Shown: one piece after another, positions 50,107-59,673 of the stretch
How positions within the stretch are numbered: the stretch's first letter is position 1
How the letters are laid out: every line of letters starts with the position of its first letter
Assembly: GCF_021021415.1 (NCBI RefSeq)
Contig: NZ_JAINWJ010000017.1
Coordinates: forward strand, 56,219-120,218
From: Martelella mediterranea
GTDB lineage: Bacteria > Pseudomonadota > Alphaproteobacteria > Rhizobiales > Rhizobiaceae
DNA length: 64,000 bases
Direction: 5' to 3'
Notes under the pieces: model-generated
Databases searched by the model: none
The model's input: the letters and a program-made list of their open reading frames with translations, nothing else
What the model was told of the DNA's origin: nothing
Program-made: the position numbers and the translations under genes

Positions 50107-51519
50107 TCAGACGCCGCCCTTTTCGTCGTAGCGGCGGGTTTCCTCGCGCATTTCGCCGATCGAGGCGCGGTCATACTCGTCAACCTCGCGGTTGCGGGCG
50201 CGCTGGAACTTGATGCTGTCGGCGAGATAGGCGCGTGACAGGCCGTGATAGAGCGGCTCGCGCGAGATCAGCCGCGAGGCGATGTAGCCCAGCATCGAGG
50301 TCGCCATCAGCGTGATGATGCCGTCGTGGTTGTCGGTCATTTCCAGGATGATGACGAAGGCCGTCATCGGCGACTGCACCACGCCCGCGAAATAGCCCGC
50401 CATGCCGAGGATCGCGCCAAGCCCGATGCTGACGCCGAGCACATCGGCAATCGTGGAGCCGAAGGCAGCGCCCACCGACAGCGACGGGGCGAACAGACCG
50501 CCCGGAATGCCCGAAGCCATCGACAGGAAGGTGGCTGCCAGCTTGCCGATGAAGAAGACGGGGCTGATCGAGCCGCCCTCAATCACGGTCCGCGCCTGTT
50601 CGTAGCCCGTGCCGAAGGTTGCGCCGCCAAAGACGATGCCGATGATGGCCACGGCAAGGCCGCAGGCGCCGGCAAACAGCGCCATGCGCTGGATTGGCGC
50701 CGCCTGTGCCCAGCGCTTGATTCTCCGCGCCGCCTTCAGCGAGTAAAGCGAGAACAGCGCGCCCAGAAGGCCGCCGCCAATGCCGCAGACGAACACGGCA
50801 ACCCATTCCTCCGGCTTGACGGCGATGGCGGAGGCGTGGCCGAAATAGGTATAATTGCCGGCGAGCCCGATCGCGGCGAGGCCGGACAGGATGATGGCCG
50901 AGACCACCAGCCCGTTGGCGCGCGATTCATAGGCGCGGCTCATCTCCTCGATGGCGAATACGATGCCGGCGAGCGGCGTGTTGAACGCCGCCGAAATGCC
51001 GGCCGCCGAGCCCGCGACGATCAGCCCCCGGGTCTGGATCATCTTCCCCCAGCGCGCCGTCTGGATCATGATCGAGGCGCCGACCTGCGCGGTCGGTCCC
51101 TCGCGGCCGATCGAGGCGCCGCAGAACAGGCCGATGATGGTGATCAACACCTTGCCGGTGGCGACCCTGAGATTGAGCAGCCTGTGCTGGCTTTCGACAT
51201 CATGCAGATGGCGCGCGGCAATCGCCTGTGGAATGCCGGAGCCCTGCGTGTTCGGGAACCAGCGCGTTGAAAGATAGGAGCACAGCATGAAGCCGAGCGG
51301 GGTGAGCACCAGCGGCAGAAATGGCGACCAGGCGCTCGACTGCCGCATCGTCTCGAACAAGTGGTAGGCATGGTCGGAAGCGCGCGCGAACCCGACGCTC
51401 ACCACCCCGATCATCACCGCGCCGATCCAGAACACCAGCCGCGGCTGCCAGATCCGCCATGACCCCCACATCACCCTTGTGCGGCGGACCATTTTGACGT
51501 TCTTGTAATAGGGGCGCAT
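50107..51519 (-). CDS. ClC-family chloride channel/transporter
   Basis: A 470-residue membrane protein with about ten to twelve helices carrying all three ClC filter motifs: GSGIPQ (93-98), GREGPT (138-143, with gating Glu140) and IEE (Glu191/192, position of the internal proton glutamate), the latter suggesting a Cl-/H+ exchanger rather than a channel. The GIPGGLFAPSLSVGA segment (about 340) is the fourth. No CBS domains follow. Possible roles are chloride balance or acid resistance, and an HdeD-type protein is divergently transcribed next door. Confidence 0.94.
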   Translation of the reverse strand: MRPYYKNVKMVRRTRVMWGSWRIWQPRLVFWIGAVMIGVVSVGFARASDHAYHLFETMRQSSAWSPFLPLVLTPLGFMLCSYLSTRWFPNTQGSGIPQAIAARHLHDVESQHRLLNLRVATGKVLITIIGLFCGASIGREGPTAQVGASIMIQTARWGKMIQTRGLIVAGSAAGISAAFNTPLAGIVFAIEEMSRAYESRANGLVVSAIILSGLAAIGLAGNYTYFGHASAIAVKPEEWVAVFVCGIGGGLLGALFSLYSLKAARRIKRWAQAAPIQRMALFAGACGLAVAIIGIVFGGATFGTGYEQARTVIEGGSISPVFFIGKLAATFLSMASGIPGGLFAPSLSVGAAFGSTIADVLGVSIGLGAILGMAGYFAGVVQSPMTAFVIILEMTDNHDGIITLMATSMLGYIASRLISREPLYHGLSRAYLADSIKFQRARNREVDEYDRASIGEMREETRRYDEKGGV

Positions 51520-51875
51520 GGCTCGGCTTTCGCGGCAATGTCAGTGTTTCGGCAGTCCGCGGCCCGGCGGCATAAGGCATCAGGATACGGGGTGAAGCTG
51601 ACCCGTTATCCTCTTGACCTTGAAGGATTTCAAGGCTCTTTCCGGCAAAAAGAATTGATCATTCGCACTTTATGTTACCGCGCGTCCGAAGCGTGATCGG
51701 GCTTTGCCCGGCCCGGCGGATTGCGGGTAAACATGGCGCGTCGCCGCCCCGCCCTCATTGCGCGATCGGCAGCCGTCCGGTGTGCGGCGCTCTGCTGAGC
51801 GAAGAACAGTTGCTTATCATATCCTTCCTCACTATCGTCTCGACAATATTTGTATTTCTTGGAAGGGGATATCCA
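51520..51875. other. Divergent intergenic region between the ClC and HdeD-type genes
   Basis: This 356-base region holds a perfect inverted repeat CCTTGAA-GGAT-TTCAAGG at 51618-51635, a possible operator or hairpin. It also holds a candidate hdeD promoter (TTGCTT, 17 bases, TATCGT at 51810-51838). The reading frame is open upstream of hdeD, but start site and base composition argue against a longer protein. Confidence 0.4.
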
Positions 51876-52439
51876 ATGACGATTCTTGAGCAGCAAGAGC
51901 TGAATGCCGACAAGGCGAGGGGACGCTGGGGATGGGTGCTGGCCTTCGGCGTGTTGCTGATCGTCCTGAGCCTCATCCTGCTTGGCAATCTGGTGGTTGC
52001 CACCGTGGCCTCGGTGGTGTTCTTCGGCGCAATGCTGATCGTTGCCGGCGTGATCCACCTGTCGCAGCTTTTCTATAATCGGCGGACAGGGCATGTCGCC
52101 TTCTGGCTGATTTCCGGACTGCTTTACGTGCTGGCCGGCATTTTCGTGATGCGCAATCCGATGCTCGCCTCCGGCGTGTTTACCATCATGGTCGGCATTT
52201 CGCTGGCGATTGCCGGCGGTTTCCGCATCTATCTCGGCATGACCATGCGTCCGGTCAAAGGCTGGGGCTGGATGATCTTCTCGGGCCTGGTGCTGATCCT
52301 CGCTGCGGTGCTGATCGCCTCCAACTTCCCGCAGAACAGCCTGTGGCTGCTCGGCCTGTTCGTGGCCGCCGACTTCCTGGTCTACGGCTTTTCTCTGGTG
52401 GTGTTCGCGCTGGCGCTGAAGCCGCGCAAGGAAGCGTGA
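51876..52439 (+). CDS. HdeD family membrane protein
   Basis: A 187-residue inner-membrane protein with six predicted transmembrane helices in three pairs, each ending in short basic loops (WVLAFGVLLIVLSLILLGNL; VVFFGAMLIVAGVIHLSQLF; ALALKPRKEA at the end). The repeat pattern and length match HdeD (DUF308), linked in E. coli to acid resistance at high cell density. The start at 51876 follows a strong GGAAGGGGAT site. It is followed nine bases later by the quinone oxidoreductase gene. Confidence 0.88.
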   Translation: MTILEQQELNADKARGRWGWVLAFGVLLIVLSLILLGNLVVATVASVVFFGAMLIVAGVIHLSQLFYNRRTGHVAFWLISGLLYVLAGIFVMRNPMLASGVFTIMVGISLAIAGGFRIYLGMTMRPVKGWGWMIFSGLVLILAAVLIASNFPQNSLWLLGLFVAADFLVYGFSLVVFALALKPRKEA

Positions 52440-52448
52440 ACGGCTGAG

Positions 52449-53447
52449 ATGGCTTTGGACGGAAAAATGCGCCACGTCGCGCTCGGCGGTTTCGGCGCGC
52501 CTGACGTCATGTCGATCGCATCCGGTCCGCGTCCGACGCCGGGGCCCGGCGAAGTGCTGGTCAAGGTGGCGGCTGCGGGCGTCAACCGCCCGGATGTCGC
52601 CCAACGGCAGGGTAATTACCCCCCGCCGCCTGGCGCGAGCCCCATTCTTGGCCTCGAAGTGGCGGGAACGGTGGCGGCGCTTGGCGAAGGGGTGACCGGT
52701 TTTGCGGTTGGCGATCGGGTTTGCGGGCTTGCCAATGGCGGCGGCTATGCCGAGTTCTGCATCCTGCCCGAAGGTCAGGTGCTGCCGGTGCCGGACGGCA
52801 TCGACGATGTCAGCGCCGCCGGTCTGCCCGAAACCTTCTTCACCGTATGGGCCAACCTGTTCATGATGGCAGGGCTTGAGAAGGGAAAGAGCGTCCTGAT
52901 CCATGGCGGCACCAGCGGGATCGGCACGACGGCGATCCAGCTTGCAAAGGCGTTCGGGGCGTCGACGATCTTCACCACCGCTGGTTCGGCCGACAAATGC
53001 GCGGCGGCGGAGCGGCTTGGCGCCGATGTCGCGATCAATTACCGCGAGCAGGATTTCTCCGAGGTGATCAAGGAGAAGATTGGCGGCGTCGATATCATCC
53101 TCGACATTATCGGCGGCGCCTATTTCCAGCGCAATCTTTCGGCGCTCGCCAAGGATGGTTGCCTTTCGATCATCGCCTTTCTCGGCGGCCCCAAGGTGGA
53201 AAACGCCAATCTCATGCCGATCATGCTCAAGCGCCTCAAGGTGACGGGCTCGACCATGCGCCCGCGCACCGATGCGGAGAAGCGCGAGATCCGCGACGAA
53301 TTGCTGGAAAAGGTCTGGCCGCTTATTGCCGCGGGCAAGGTCAAGCCGGTCATCGACCGGGTGTTTGCCTTCGAGGATGTCGTGGAAGCCCACCGGCGCA
53401 TGGAGGGTGGGGACCACATCGGCAAGATCGTTCTCACATTCGATTGA
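52449..53447 (+). CDS. NAD(P)H quinone oxidoreductase (PIG3/QOR-like)
   Basis: A 332-residue medium-chain dehydrogenase without zinc. The GroES-like N-half ([22 protein letters not shown]) lacks the catalytic zinc cysteine. The Rossmann half has [22 protein letters not shown] at about 150-171. The PIG3-type segment [19 protein letters not shown] is distinctive. It probably reduces quinones with NADPH. It lies between the hdeD and asparaginase genes with gaps of 9 and 12 bases, so one transcript is likely. Confidence 0.93.
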   Translation: MALDGKMRHVALGGFGAPDVMSIASGPRPTPGPGEVLVKVAAAGVNRPDVAQRQGNYPPPPGASPILGLEVAGTVAALGEGVTGFAVGDRVCGLANGGGYAEFCILPEGQVLPVPDGIDDVSAAGLPETFFTVWANLFMMAGLEKGKSVLIHGGTSGIGTTAIQLAKAFGASTIFTTAGSADKCAAAERLGADVAINYREQDFSEVIKEKIGGVDIILDIIGGAYFQRNLSALAKDGCLSIIAFLGGPKVENANLMPIMLKRLKVTGSTMRPRTDAEKREIRDELLEKVWPLIAAGKVKPVIDRVFAFEDVVEAHRRMEGGDHIGKIVLTFD

Positions 53448-53459
53448 CGGGATAGAGGC

Positions 53460-54458
53460 ATGACCAACCCGGTTCTGGTGGAAGTCACCCGCGGCGATGT
53501 CGTTGAAAGTCGCCACCGCGGCATGATCGCCGTGGTCGATGGCGGGGGCGCGGTTGCCTATGCGGCAGGCGATATCGAGGCGGCGGTGTTTCCGCGCTCG
53601 GCCTGCAAGGCGATCCAGGCGCTGCCTTTTGTCGAAAGCGGGGCGGCGGATGCCTTCGGTTTCGGCGACAGGGAGATCGCGTTTTCGGCCTCGTCCCATT
53701 CGGGCGAGGATGGCCATGTCGAGCTCGCCGGGCAGATGCTCGCAAGGGCGGGGCGCGGCGTCGACGATCTCGAATGCGGGGCGCACTGGTCGTCTCAGCA
53801 AAAGGTGCTGATCCACCAGGCCCGCACCCGCGAAAAGCCGGACGCGCTCTGCAACAATTGCTCGGGCAAGCATTCCGGCTTCATCTGCGCCTGCGTGCAT
53901 CAGGACATCGACCCCAAGGGCTATTCCGGCTACGACCATCCGCTGCAGGCCGACATCCGTGCGGCGATGGAGGATGTCACCGGCGCGCCGGTCGGCCGCG
54001 ATCTCTGCGGCATCGACGGCTGCAATATCCCGACCTATGCGGTGCCGCTGAAGGCGCTGGCGCAAGGCTTCGCAAAGCTTGCGACCGGGGAGGGGCTGTC
54101 GCCCGCGCGGGCCAAGGCGGGACGCCGCATCCTGTCGGCCTGCATGGCCGAGCCCTGGTATGTGGCCGGCACAAAACGCGCCTGTACCGAACTGATGTCG
54201 CTTTCGCCCGGGAAAATCTTCGCCAAGACCGGCGCGGAAGGCGTGTTCTGCGCGGTGCTGCCGGAAAAAGGCCTCGGCATCGCGCTCAAATGCGAGGACG
54301 GGACGACGCGCGCCGCAGAAGCGATGGTGGCCGCCGTGCTCGCGCGTTTCATCGATGACGCGGCGATTGCGGCCAAACTTTCGGATATGGCCACGACGAC
54401 GCTGAGGAACTGGAACGGAACCGAGGTCGGCGCGGTTCGCGCGGTTCTGCCGGCGTAG
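53460..54458 (+). CDS. Rhizobium-type L-asparaginase (ReAV family)
   Basis: A 332-residue amidohydrolase of the class 3 asparaginase family first described in Rhizobium etli, unrelated to E. coli AnsA/B. The catalytic Ser/Lys pairs are visible as PRSACK (Ser47, Lys50) and SASSHSGED (Ser79); zinc-binding Cys and Lys are in CNNCSGKHSG, and the third ligand region is LCGIDGCNIP. It hydrolyses asparagine to aspartate and ammonia. The start at 53460 follows GGGATAGAGGC. The 3' end converges on ohrR. Confidence 0.93.
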   Translation: MTNPVLVEVTRGDVVESRHRGMIAVVDGGGAVAYAAGDIEAAVFPRSACKAIQALPFVESGAADAFGFGDREIAFSASSHSGEDGHVELAGQMLARAGRGVDDLECGAHWSSQQKVLIHQARTREKPDALCNNCSGKHSGFICACVHQDIDPKGYSGYDHPLQADIRAAMEDVTGAPVGRDLCGIDGCNIPTYAVPLKALAQGFAKLATGEGLSPARAKAGRRILSACMAEPWYVAGTKRACTELMSLSPGKIFAKTGAEGVFCAVLPEKGLGIALKCEDGTTRAAEAMVAAVLARFIDDAAIAAKLSDMATTTLRNWNGTEVGAVRAVLPA

Positions 54459-54460
54459 TC

Positions 54461-54922
54461 TTAATCGGCTGGCGCAAGCAGCCGCTTGCGCAATGCGTTC
54501 AACTCGGAAAGCAGCGACTGCGCCTGATCGAGGCTGCATCCGGTCTTCAGCGCGATCGCCGCGGCGACATTGCGGGCCTTGCCACGCGCGGTGCGGCCTT
54601 TCTCGGTCAGCGCCACCTCGACGCGCCGTTCATCCTCGCGTCCGCGCTTGCGCATGATATAGCCGGCAGCTTCGAGCCTTTTCAGAAGCGGCGACAATGT
54701 CCCGGAATCGAGCCCCAGCCGTCTTCCCAGCTCGTTGACGGTGACCGGCCTGCCCTCCCACAGCACCATCATTGCGAGATATTGCGGATAGGTCAGGCCG
54801 AGTTCCGCAAGCAGCGGCTTGTAGGCGCGCTGGAAGGCGTGCTCGGTCGCATAGACGGCAAAACAGAGCTGGTTGTCGAGATTGAGCAGCGGCTCGTGAG
54901 CGTCGTTTTCAAGGTGTTCCAT
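54461..54922 (-). CDS. ohrR: Organic hydroperoxide-sensing regulator OhrR
   Basis: A 153-residue MarR-family repressor. The redox-sensing Cys20 lies in LDNQLCFAVYA, the signature that separates OhrR from other MarR proteins. The winged helix is at about 48-105 (YPQYLAMMVLWEGRPVTVNE, then GTLSPLLKRLEAAGYI and RREDERRV-type wing). A second Cys near residue 128 could form the disulfide of two-Cys OhrR. It is divergent from ohr and releases the shared operator when oxidised. Confidence 0.93.
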   Translation of the reverse strand: MEHLENDAHEPLLNLDNQLCFAVYATEHAFQRAYKPLLAELGLTYPQYLAMMVLWEGRPVTVNELGRRLGLDSGTLSPLLKRLEAAGYIMRKRGREDERRVEVALTEKGRTARGKARNVAAAIALKTGCSLDQAQSLLSELNALRKRLLAPAD

Positions 54923-54960
54923 GCTGAGAATATAGCGGGTAAGCGAGGCTTTTGTAAATA

Positions 54961-54978
54961 TATATTGTGAACAATATA
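54961..54978. promoter_or_regulatory. OhrR operator between ohrR and ohr
   Basis: TATATTGT-GA-ACAATATA is a perfect eight-base inverted repeat in the AT-rich divergent region. A second imperfect AT-rich palindrome follows at about 54976-54998 around GTGCAC. Position and sequence fit known OhrR boxes, which are ATTGTAT/ACAATT-like. Confidence 0.7.
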
Positions 54979-55087
54979 ATTGTGCACTATATTATAACCG
55001 TGCGATGAACGCGGAACCGAAACCCGCGCTCGCGCGTCGTTTCGATAGGTTCCACTGAATGCGCCATCGGCGCGAAGGAGAACGAAG

Positions 55088-55516
55088 ATGATCAAGACAC
55101 TGTACACCACCAAGGCCACCTCCACCGGCGGCCGCGAAGGCACCGCCCGCACCGAGGATGGCTCGTTCGAGGTGAAGCTCACCCCGCCGAAGGAAATGGG
55201 CGGCCCTGGCGGCGAGGGGGCCAATCCAGAGCAGCTTTTCGCCGCAGGCTATTCCGCCTGCTTCACCTCCGCGCTGTTCAACGTTGCCGGCAAGAAAAAG
55301 GTGAAGCTGCCGTCCGAAACGCGGGTCACGGCCACCGTCGGCGTCGGTCCGCGCGATGATGGCGAAGGCTTCGGCATCGAGGTTTCGCTCTCGGTTGCCA
55401 TCCCCGGCATGGACCGCGCGGAGGCCGAAGAACTGGTTCATGCAGCCCACATCGTCTGCCCCTACAGCCATGCGCTGCGGGTCAACTACGAAGTGCCGGT
55501 TTCTGTCACGGAATAG
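55088..55516 (+). CDS. ohr: Organic hydroperoxide resistance protein Ohr
   Basis: A 142-residue thiol peroxidase reducing organic hydroperoxides. The peroxidatic Cys58 is in GYSACFTSAL and the resolving Cys124 in HIVCPYSHALR. The N-terminal YTTKATSTGGREG is typical. A strong AAGGAG site precedes the start. It is divergent from ohrR, with the operator between them. Confidence 0.97.
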   Translation: MIKTLYTTKATSTGGREGTARTEDGSFEVKLTPPKEMGGPGGEGANPEQLFAAGYSACFTSALFNVAGKKKVKLPSETRVTATVGVGPRDDGEGFGIEVSLSVAIPGMDRAEAEELVHAAHIVCPYSHALRVNYEVPVSVTE

Positions 55517-55700
55517 GGCGACTTCATCGCAAACGAGGGCGTCGGGCGCGATAGCGCCTGGCGCCTGTTCTGTTTCTTTCTACGCCGCGCGACCGGCGCG
55601 GAAATTCCGCTTGACGTTGACCTTCGGTCCGTCTTGATTGTCGCCACACGATCCGCCGCCGCCCGAAACGCGCAAAAGCGGATGGCCGAAGGAGAATGAC

Positions 55701-56579
55701 ATGGCTGCAATCGACACCACCCCCGCTTTTGAAACCTGGACCTATGTCGATGGCGAGTGGCTTCCCGGCAATCCGCCGCTGATCGGCCCGACATCGCATG
55801 CGATGTGGCTCGGTTCCACCGTCTTCGACGGCGCGCGCTATTTCGAGGGCATGGCGCCTGATCTGGACGAGCACTGCAAGCGCATCAACCGCTCCGCCCG
55901 CGCGCTCGGCCTGCAGCCGACCAAGACCTCGGAGGAAGTCGAGGCGCTGGTCTGGGAAGGGCTGACGAAGTTCAAGGGCGCTGAAGCGGTCTATATCAAG
56001 CCGATGTACTGGGCCGAACATGGCCTTGACGGGCTCGTGCCCGCCGATCCGGCGTCCACGCGTTTTGCACTCTGCCTGTTCGAAACGCCGATGCGATCCA
56101 CGGTGCCGGTTCGCTTGACGGTCTCGCCCTACCGCCGCCCTTCGCCGGAAGTGGCCATGACCCACGCCAAGACCGGCAGCCTCTACCCCAATTCCGGCCG
56201 GATGATGCTGGAGGCGCGCGCCCGCGGTTTCGACAATGCGCTGGCGCTCGATATGCTCGGCAATGTCGCCGAGACGGCGTCGGCCAATATCTTTCTGGTC
56301 AAGGACGGCATCCCGATGACGCCGGCGGAAAACGGCTGCTTCCTCGCGGGCATCACCCGCAAGCGCATCCTCAAGCTTTTCCGCGACAACGGCATCGCCG
56401 CGAAGGAGAAGACGCTGACCGTCAAGAATTTCCTGGAGGCCGACGAACTGTTCCTCACCGGCAATTACAACAAGGTCGTGCCGGTGATCAAACTCGACGA
56501 CCGCGATTTCGAACCCGGCCCGATGGCGAAACAGGCGATGACGCTCTACATGGACTGGGCGCGATCGACCTGCAAATAG
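55701..56579 (+). CDS. Class IV (branched-chain-like) aminotransferase
   Basis: A 292-residue fold-type IV PLP aminotransferase. The substrate loop GSTVFDGARYFEG, the cofactor lysine in AKTGSLYPN and the PLP-phosphate region LDMLGNVAETASANIFLVKDG are in the expected order. Similar proteins in Rhizobiales are named branched-chain-amino-acid aminotransferase (ilvE-like), but D-amino acid or other specificities cannot be excluded. The start at 55701 has AAGGAG about eight bases upstream. Confidence 0.88.
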   Translation: MAAIDTTPAFETWTYVDGEWLPGNPPLIGPTSHAMWLGSTVFDGARYFEGMAPDLDEHCKRINRSARALGLQPTKTSEEVEALVWEGLTKFKGAEAVYIKPMYWAEHGLDGLVPADPASTRFALCLFETPMRSTVPVRLTVSPYRRPSPEVAMTHAKTGSLYPNSGRMMLEARARGFDNALALDMLGNVAETASANIFLVKDGIPMTPAENGCFLAGITRKRILKLFRDNGIAAKEKTLTVKNFLEADELFLTGNYNKVVPVIKLDDRDFEPGPMAKQAMTLYMDWARSTCK

Positions 56580-56791
56580 GGGCCAGCAGCATTTTCGGAT
56601 TGACAAGGCGCGCGTTTGAGCGCATTGGATTTTCCATGATCAAGACCGTGACCCACAATCATATGTATTTTTGGCTGTTCCAATAGGAGCGGCCGATTGA
56701 TCATGTTCATCACCGGCCGCCTGGGGGCGGCAAGGTGTTGAAAGAAAACGTCCCCCACGGCGGCAGAATTCGAAGGCCAAGGGACGATAAA

Positions 56792-57286
56792 ATGACTGAC
56801 GATCAAGACAAAATCGCTCTGGAACGACCAGCCCTGATGACCATCAGGAAGGCTGTCGAATCCGATATTCCGCAACTGCTCGAGATGATCGGGCTGCTCG
56901 CTGCCTTTCACGACGATCCGTCGGAAATGACGGCGGAGAGCCTCAAGCGCGACCTGTTCGGCGCAACGCCGTGGGTAACCGCGCTGGTGGCCGATGCCGG
57001 CGCACAGCTTCTCGGCTACGCGCTTTTGACGCCGCTCTACCGCGCCCAGCAGGGCCGGCGCGGCATGGATCTGCATCATCTGTTCGTGCGCGACGGTCAC
57101 CGCAACCACGGCGTCGGCCAGCACCTGATCGCCCGCGCCCGCGACTTCGCGAAGGCCGCCGGCTGCACCTACATGTCGGTCAGCGCGGCCACCGGCAATT
57201 TCGGCGCTCATCGATTCTATCAGCAGATGGATTTCGTCGCGCGCCCGGTGACCGGCATGCGTTACATGCAGTCTCTGGCGGAGTGA
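56792..57286 (+). CDS. GNAT family N-acetyltransferase
   Basis: A 164-residue acetyltransferase: TIRKAVESDIPQLLEMI (N-terminal strand and helix), DLHHLFVRDGHRNHGVGQHL (motif A with the acetyl-CoA loop, R/HxxGVG) and ATGNFGAHRFYQQMDF (motif B). The start MTDDQDKIAL at 56792 is chosen over an upstream GTG at 56735 and over ATG 56837. A TTGACA at about 56600 begins a possible upstream promoter. Substrate unknown. Confidence 0.82.
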   Translation: MTDDQDKIALERPALMTIRKAVESDIPQLLEMIGLLAAFHDDPSEMTAESLKRDLFGATPWVTALVADAGAQLLGYALLTPLYRAQQGRRGMDLHHLFVRDGHRNHGVGQHLIARARDFAKAAGCTYMSVSAATGNFGAHRFYQQMDFVARPVTGMRYMQSLAE

Positions 57287-57295
57287 GCCCGCAGT

Positions 57296-58201
57296 CTATT
57301 GCGTGGGCACGGCCTTCAGATAGGCGGCGATGGCTTCGAGGTCGGAACGCGGCAGATGCGACAGGTTCTCCTGCACATCGACCATCGAGCCGCCGGCGGT
57401 ATCGAATTCCGGCGTGAAGCCGGTTTCGAGATAGTCGGCGATCTCCGCCGCCGTCCAGTTGCCGATGCTCTTGGAGCCCGGGGTGATGTCCGGGATCGTC
57501 CCTTCGCCGTCGGGGTTCGGCCCGCCGGCGAGCCACTTGTCATATTCAAGCCCGCCGAGCGCGTTGCGCGGCGTGTGGCACTCGCCGCAATGGCCCGGCC
57601 CCTCGACCAGATACTGGCCGCGCATGATTTCGGGCGAGGCGTCGGTGAACTGCACCCGCGGTTCGTTGACGAAGAACAGCTGTTTCCAGAATGATAGCCC
57701 CAGCCGGACATTGAACGGGAAGTCGACATCATGCGGCTTGCTGGGCGTATCGCTCGGCGGCAGCGTCATGATGTAGCCGTGGAGGTCCTTCACGTCCTGA
57801 TCCTTCATCCGCACATAGGAGGTGTAGGGCAGGGAGGGGTAGAGATTGCGCCCGTGCGGGCCGACGCCCTTCTTCACCGCGTTGGCGAAGTCCATGAGCG
57901 ACCAGTCGCCGATGCCTTCCTGCTTGTCGGGCGAAATGTTGGGGGCATAGAAGGTTCCGAAATCGCTCTCGATCGGGTGACCGCCGGACAGGACAAGTTT
58001 CTCCTCGCCGGCCGCTCCTGGTGCTGCATGGCAGCCGGCGCACTGGCCGGCCCAGAACATTTTCGCGCCATTATGCGGATCGGCGGCCTGCAGGTCCTGA
58101 TAGTCCGCCGGGTCGAGTTTCGGTGGGGTGAAGGCAACCACGAAAGCCGCCCCCATGAACAGAGCGGCGACAGCCAGTACGATGATCGTCAGCTTTTTCA
58201 C
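57296..58201 (-). CDS. Dihaem cytochrome c
   Basis: A 301-residue periplasmic cytochrome with an N-terminal signal or anchor helix (MKKLTIIVLAVAALFMGAAFV). There are two CxxCH haem sites, Cys54-x2-Cys57-His58 (CAGCH) and Cys205-x2-Cys208-His209 (CGECH), each in a class I domain. The sequence APNISPDKQEGIGDWS is characteristic of the dihaem subunits that take electrons from periplasmic dehydrogenases (gluconate or aldehyde type), passing them to the oxidase. No dehydrogenase subunit is adjacent. It is downstream of a c-prime cytochrome with a 101-base gap. Confidence 0.92.
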   Translation of the reverse strand: MKKLTIIVLAVAALFMGAAFVVAFTPPKLDPADYQDLQAADPHNGAKMFWAGQCAGCHAAPGAAGEEKLVLSGGHPIESDFGTFYAPNISPDKQEGIGDWSLMDFANAVKKGVGPHGRNLYPSLPYTSYVRMKDQDVKDLHGYIMTLPPSDTPSKPHDVDFPFNVRLGLSFWKQLFFVNEPRVQFTDASPEIMRGQYLVEGPGHCGECHTPRNALGGLEYDKWLAGGPNPDGEGTIPDITPGSKSIGNWTAAEIADYLETGFTPEFDTAGGSMVDVQENLSHLPRSDLEAIAAYLKAVPTQ

Positions 58202-58302
58202 GCCGGGTCTCCCTGTTCCCGAATTTCAAGAGAAAATCGCAGTTCCGGGCGAACTGGGAACCGCTCCAACGCCCGGAACTGCGACAAGATAGTGAGAGGG
58301 CT

Positions 58303-58746
58303 CTACTTGTCGACGCGGTAGAGCTTGTGGCAGGCCGCGCAATTGGCCCCCAGCGTCTTCATCGCGGCTCCGACGGCGGCCTGATCGGCGGGCAGATCGG
58401 CCAGCAGGGCATCGGCGTCATCGGCGAGCTTTTGCGCATGAGCCTCGAAGTCGTCCATGTTTTCCCAGATCGCCGGGCTAGCCTCGGTGCCGTTTCCGGA
58501 TTTCGAATCAGGCGGGAAATGGGTCGGGAAGTCGGTGATTTTGGTGGAGATATCGGTAAGCGCGCCCTGAACCACGATCGGGTCATAGGCGTTCTCGCCC
58601 TTGGCGATGGCGCCGAGCTGGCCCATGGCCTTGCCGATCGCCTTCATGTCGTCCTGGCGCAGCATCTGCGGTGCATCCTGGGCAACCGCAAAGCCGGCGC
58701 TGAGACAGAGCGCGACAGCGCCGGCGATCATAAATCCGTTTTTCAT
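58303..58746 (-). CDS. Cytochrome c-prime / c-556
   Basis: A 147-residue four-helix-bundle cytochrome with a signal peptide (MKNGFMIAGAVALCLSAGFAVA). A single haem site lies near the C-terminus, CAACH at 136-140 followed by KLYR, as in the c-prime/c-556 family. The bundle helices are Ala/Lys/Asp-rich (about 30-130). Such proteins bind NO or act as small electron carriers. It precedes the dihaem cytochrome on the same strand and may feed it. Confidence 0.93.
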   Translation of the reverse strand: MKNGFMIAGAVALCLSAGFAVAQDAPQMLRQDDMKAIGKAMGQLGAIAKGENAYDPIVVQGALTDISTKITDFPTHFPPDSKSGNGTEASPAIWENMDDFEAHAQKLADDADALLADLPADQAAVGAAMKTLGANCAACHKLYRVDK

Positions 58747-58857
58747 CCAAAGCCTCCTTCGTTGCTCAGGCCGCAGTATACGCAGCCTCTGTTTGGAAGC
58801 TAGGGGCAGGATTAACGTAGGGAAGATGAACGGCGGCTGACTGCGGGGTGGACGGCA

Positions 58858-59673
58858 TCACGTTTTGGTGACTTCGCCCCACAATTGATGGAAATGATGT
58901 GTTGGCCCGTGGCCGGAGCCGACATGGAGGCTGTCGGCCGCCGCGATCGCGCCGGCGACATAGCGCTTGGCGTTCGCCACCGCCTCGGAAAGGGGCGCGC
59001 CCTTGCCGATCTCGGCCGCGATCGCGCTTGAAAGCGTGCAGCCGGTGCCGTGGGTGCTGGCGGTGTCGATGCGTGCGCCCTCCAGCCATTCATGGCCGTT
59101 GGCAGTGACCAGCAGGTCCGGGCTTTCCGCCCCCTCCAGATGGCCGCCCTTCAACAGCACCGCCTGCGCGCCGAGGCCTCTCAGCGCGGTTGCCTGCTCG
59201 ATCATCTGATCGCGGGTGGTGGCGGTCTCGGCATCGAGCAGGGCGGCGGCTTCCGGCAGGTTGGGCGTCAGCACGGCGGCAAGTGGTATAAGGTGCTCCT
59301 TCAGCGCCTCGATAGCATCCTCCGGCAGCAGCCGGTGGCCGCCCTTGGCGACCATCACCGGATCGAGCACGACCGGAACCTCCACATGGTGGCGCAGGCT
59401 GTCGGCGATGGTGACGGCGATATTGGCATTGACCACCATGCCGATCTTGATCGCGTCGACCTTTACGTCATCGAAGATCGCGGCGATCTGCTCGGCGACG
59501 AAGGCCGAGGGCACCTCGTGCACGCCGGTGACGCCGCGGGTGTTCTGCGCCGTCAAGCCCGTCATCGCCGCCATGCCATAGGTGCCGAGCGCCGAAAAGG
59601 TCTTGAGGTCGGCCTGGATGCCGGCGCCGCCCGAGGGGTCGGAACCGGCGATCGAGAGAATGTTTGCGATCAT
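58858..59673 (-). CDS. thiD: Hydroxymethylpyrimidine/phosphomethylpyrimidine kinase ThiD
   Basis: A 271-residue ribokinase-fold kinase that phosphorylates HMP and HMP-P in thiamine synthesis. SIAGSDPSGGAGIQADLKTF at the N-terminus, DPVMVAKGGHRLLPEDA in the middle and the anion hole with catalytic Asp HGTGCTLSSAIAAE near residue 211 are hallmarks. The start MIANILSIAGS at 59673 overlaps thiE by four bases (ATGA). It is the last gene of thiM-thiE-thiD. Confidence 0.96.
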   Translation of the reverse strand: MIANILSIAGSDPSGGAGIQADLKTFSALGTYGMAAMTGLTAQNTRGVTGVHEVPSAFVAEQIAAIFDDVKVDAIKIGMVVNANIAVTIADSLRHHVEVPVVLDPVMVAKGGHRLLPEDAIEALKEHLIPLAAVLTPNLPEAAALLDAETATTRDQMIEQATALRGLGAQAVLLKGGHLEGAESPDLLVTANGHEWLEGARIDTASTHGTGCTLSSAIAAEIGKGAPLSEAVANAKRYVAGAIAAADSLHVGSGHGPTHHFHQLWGEVTKT

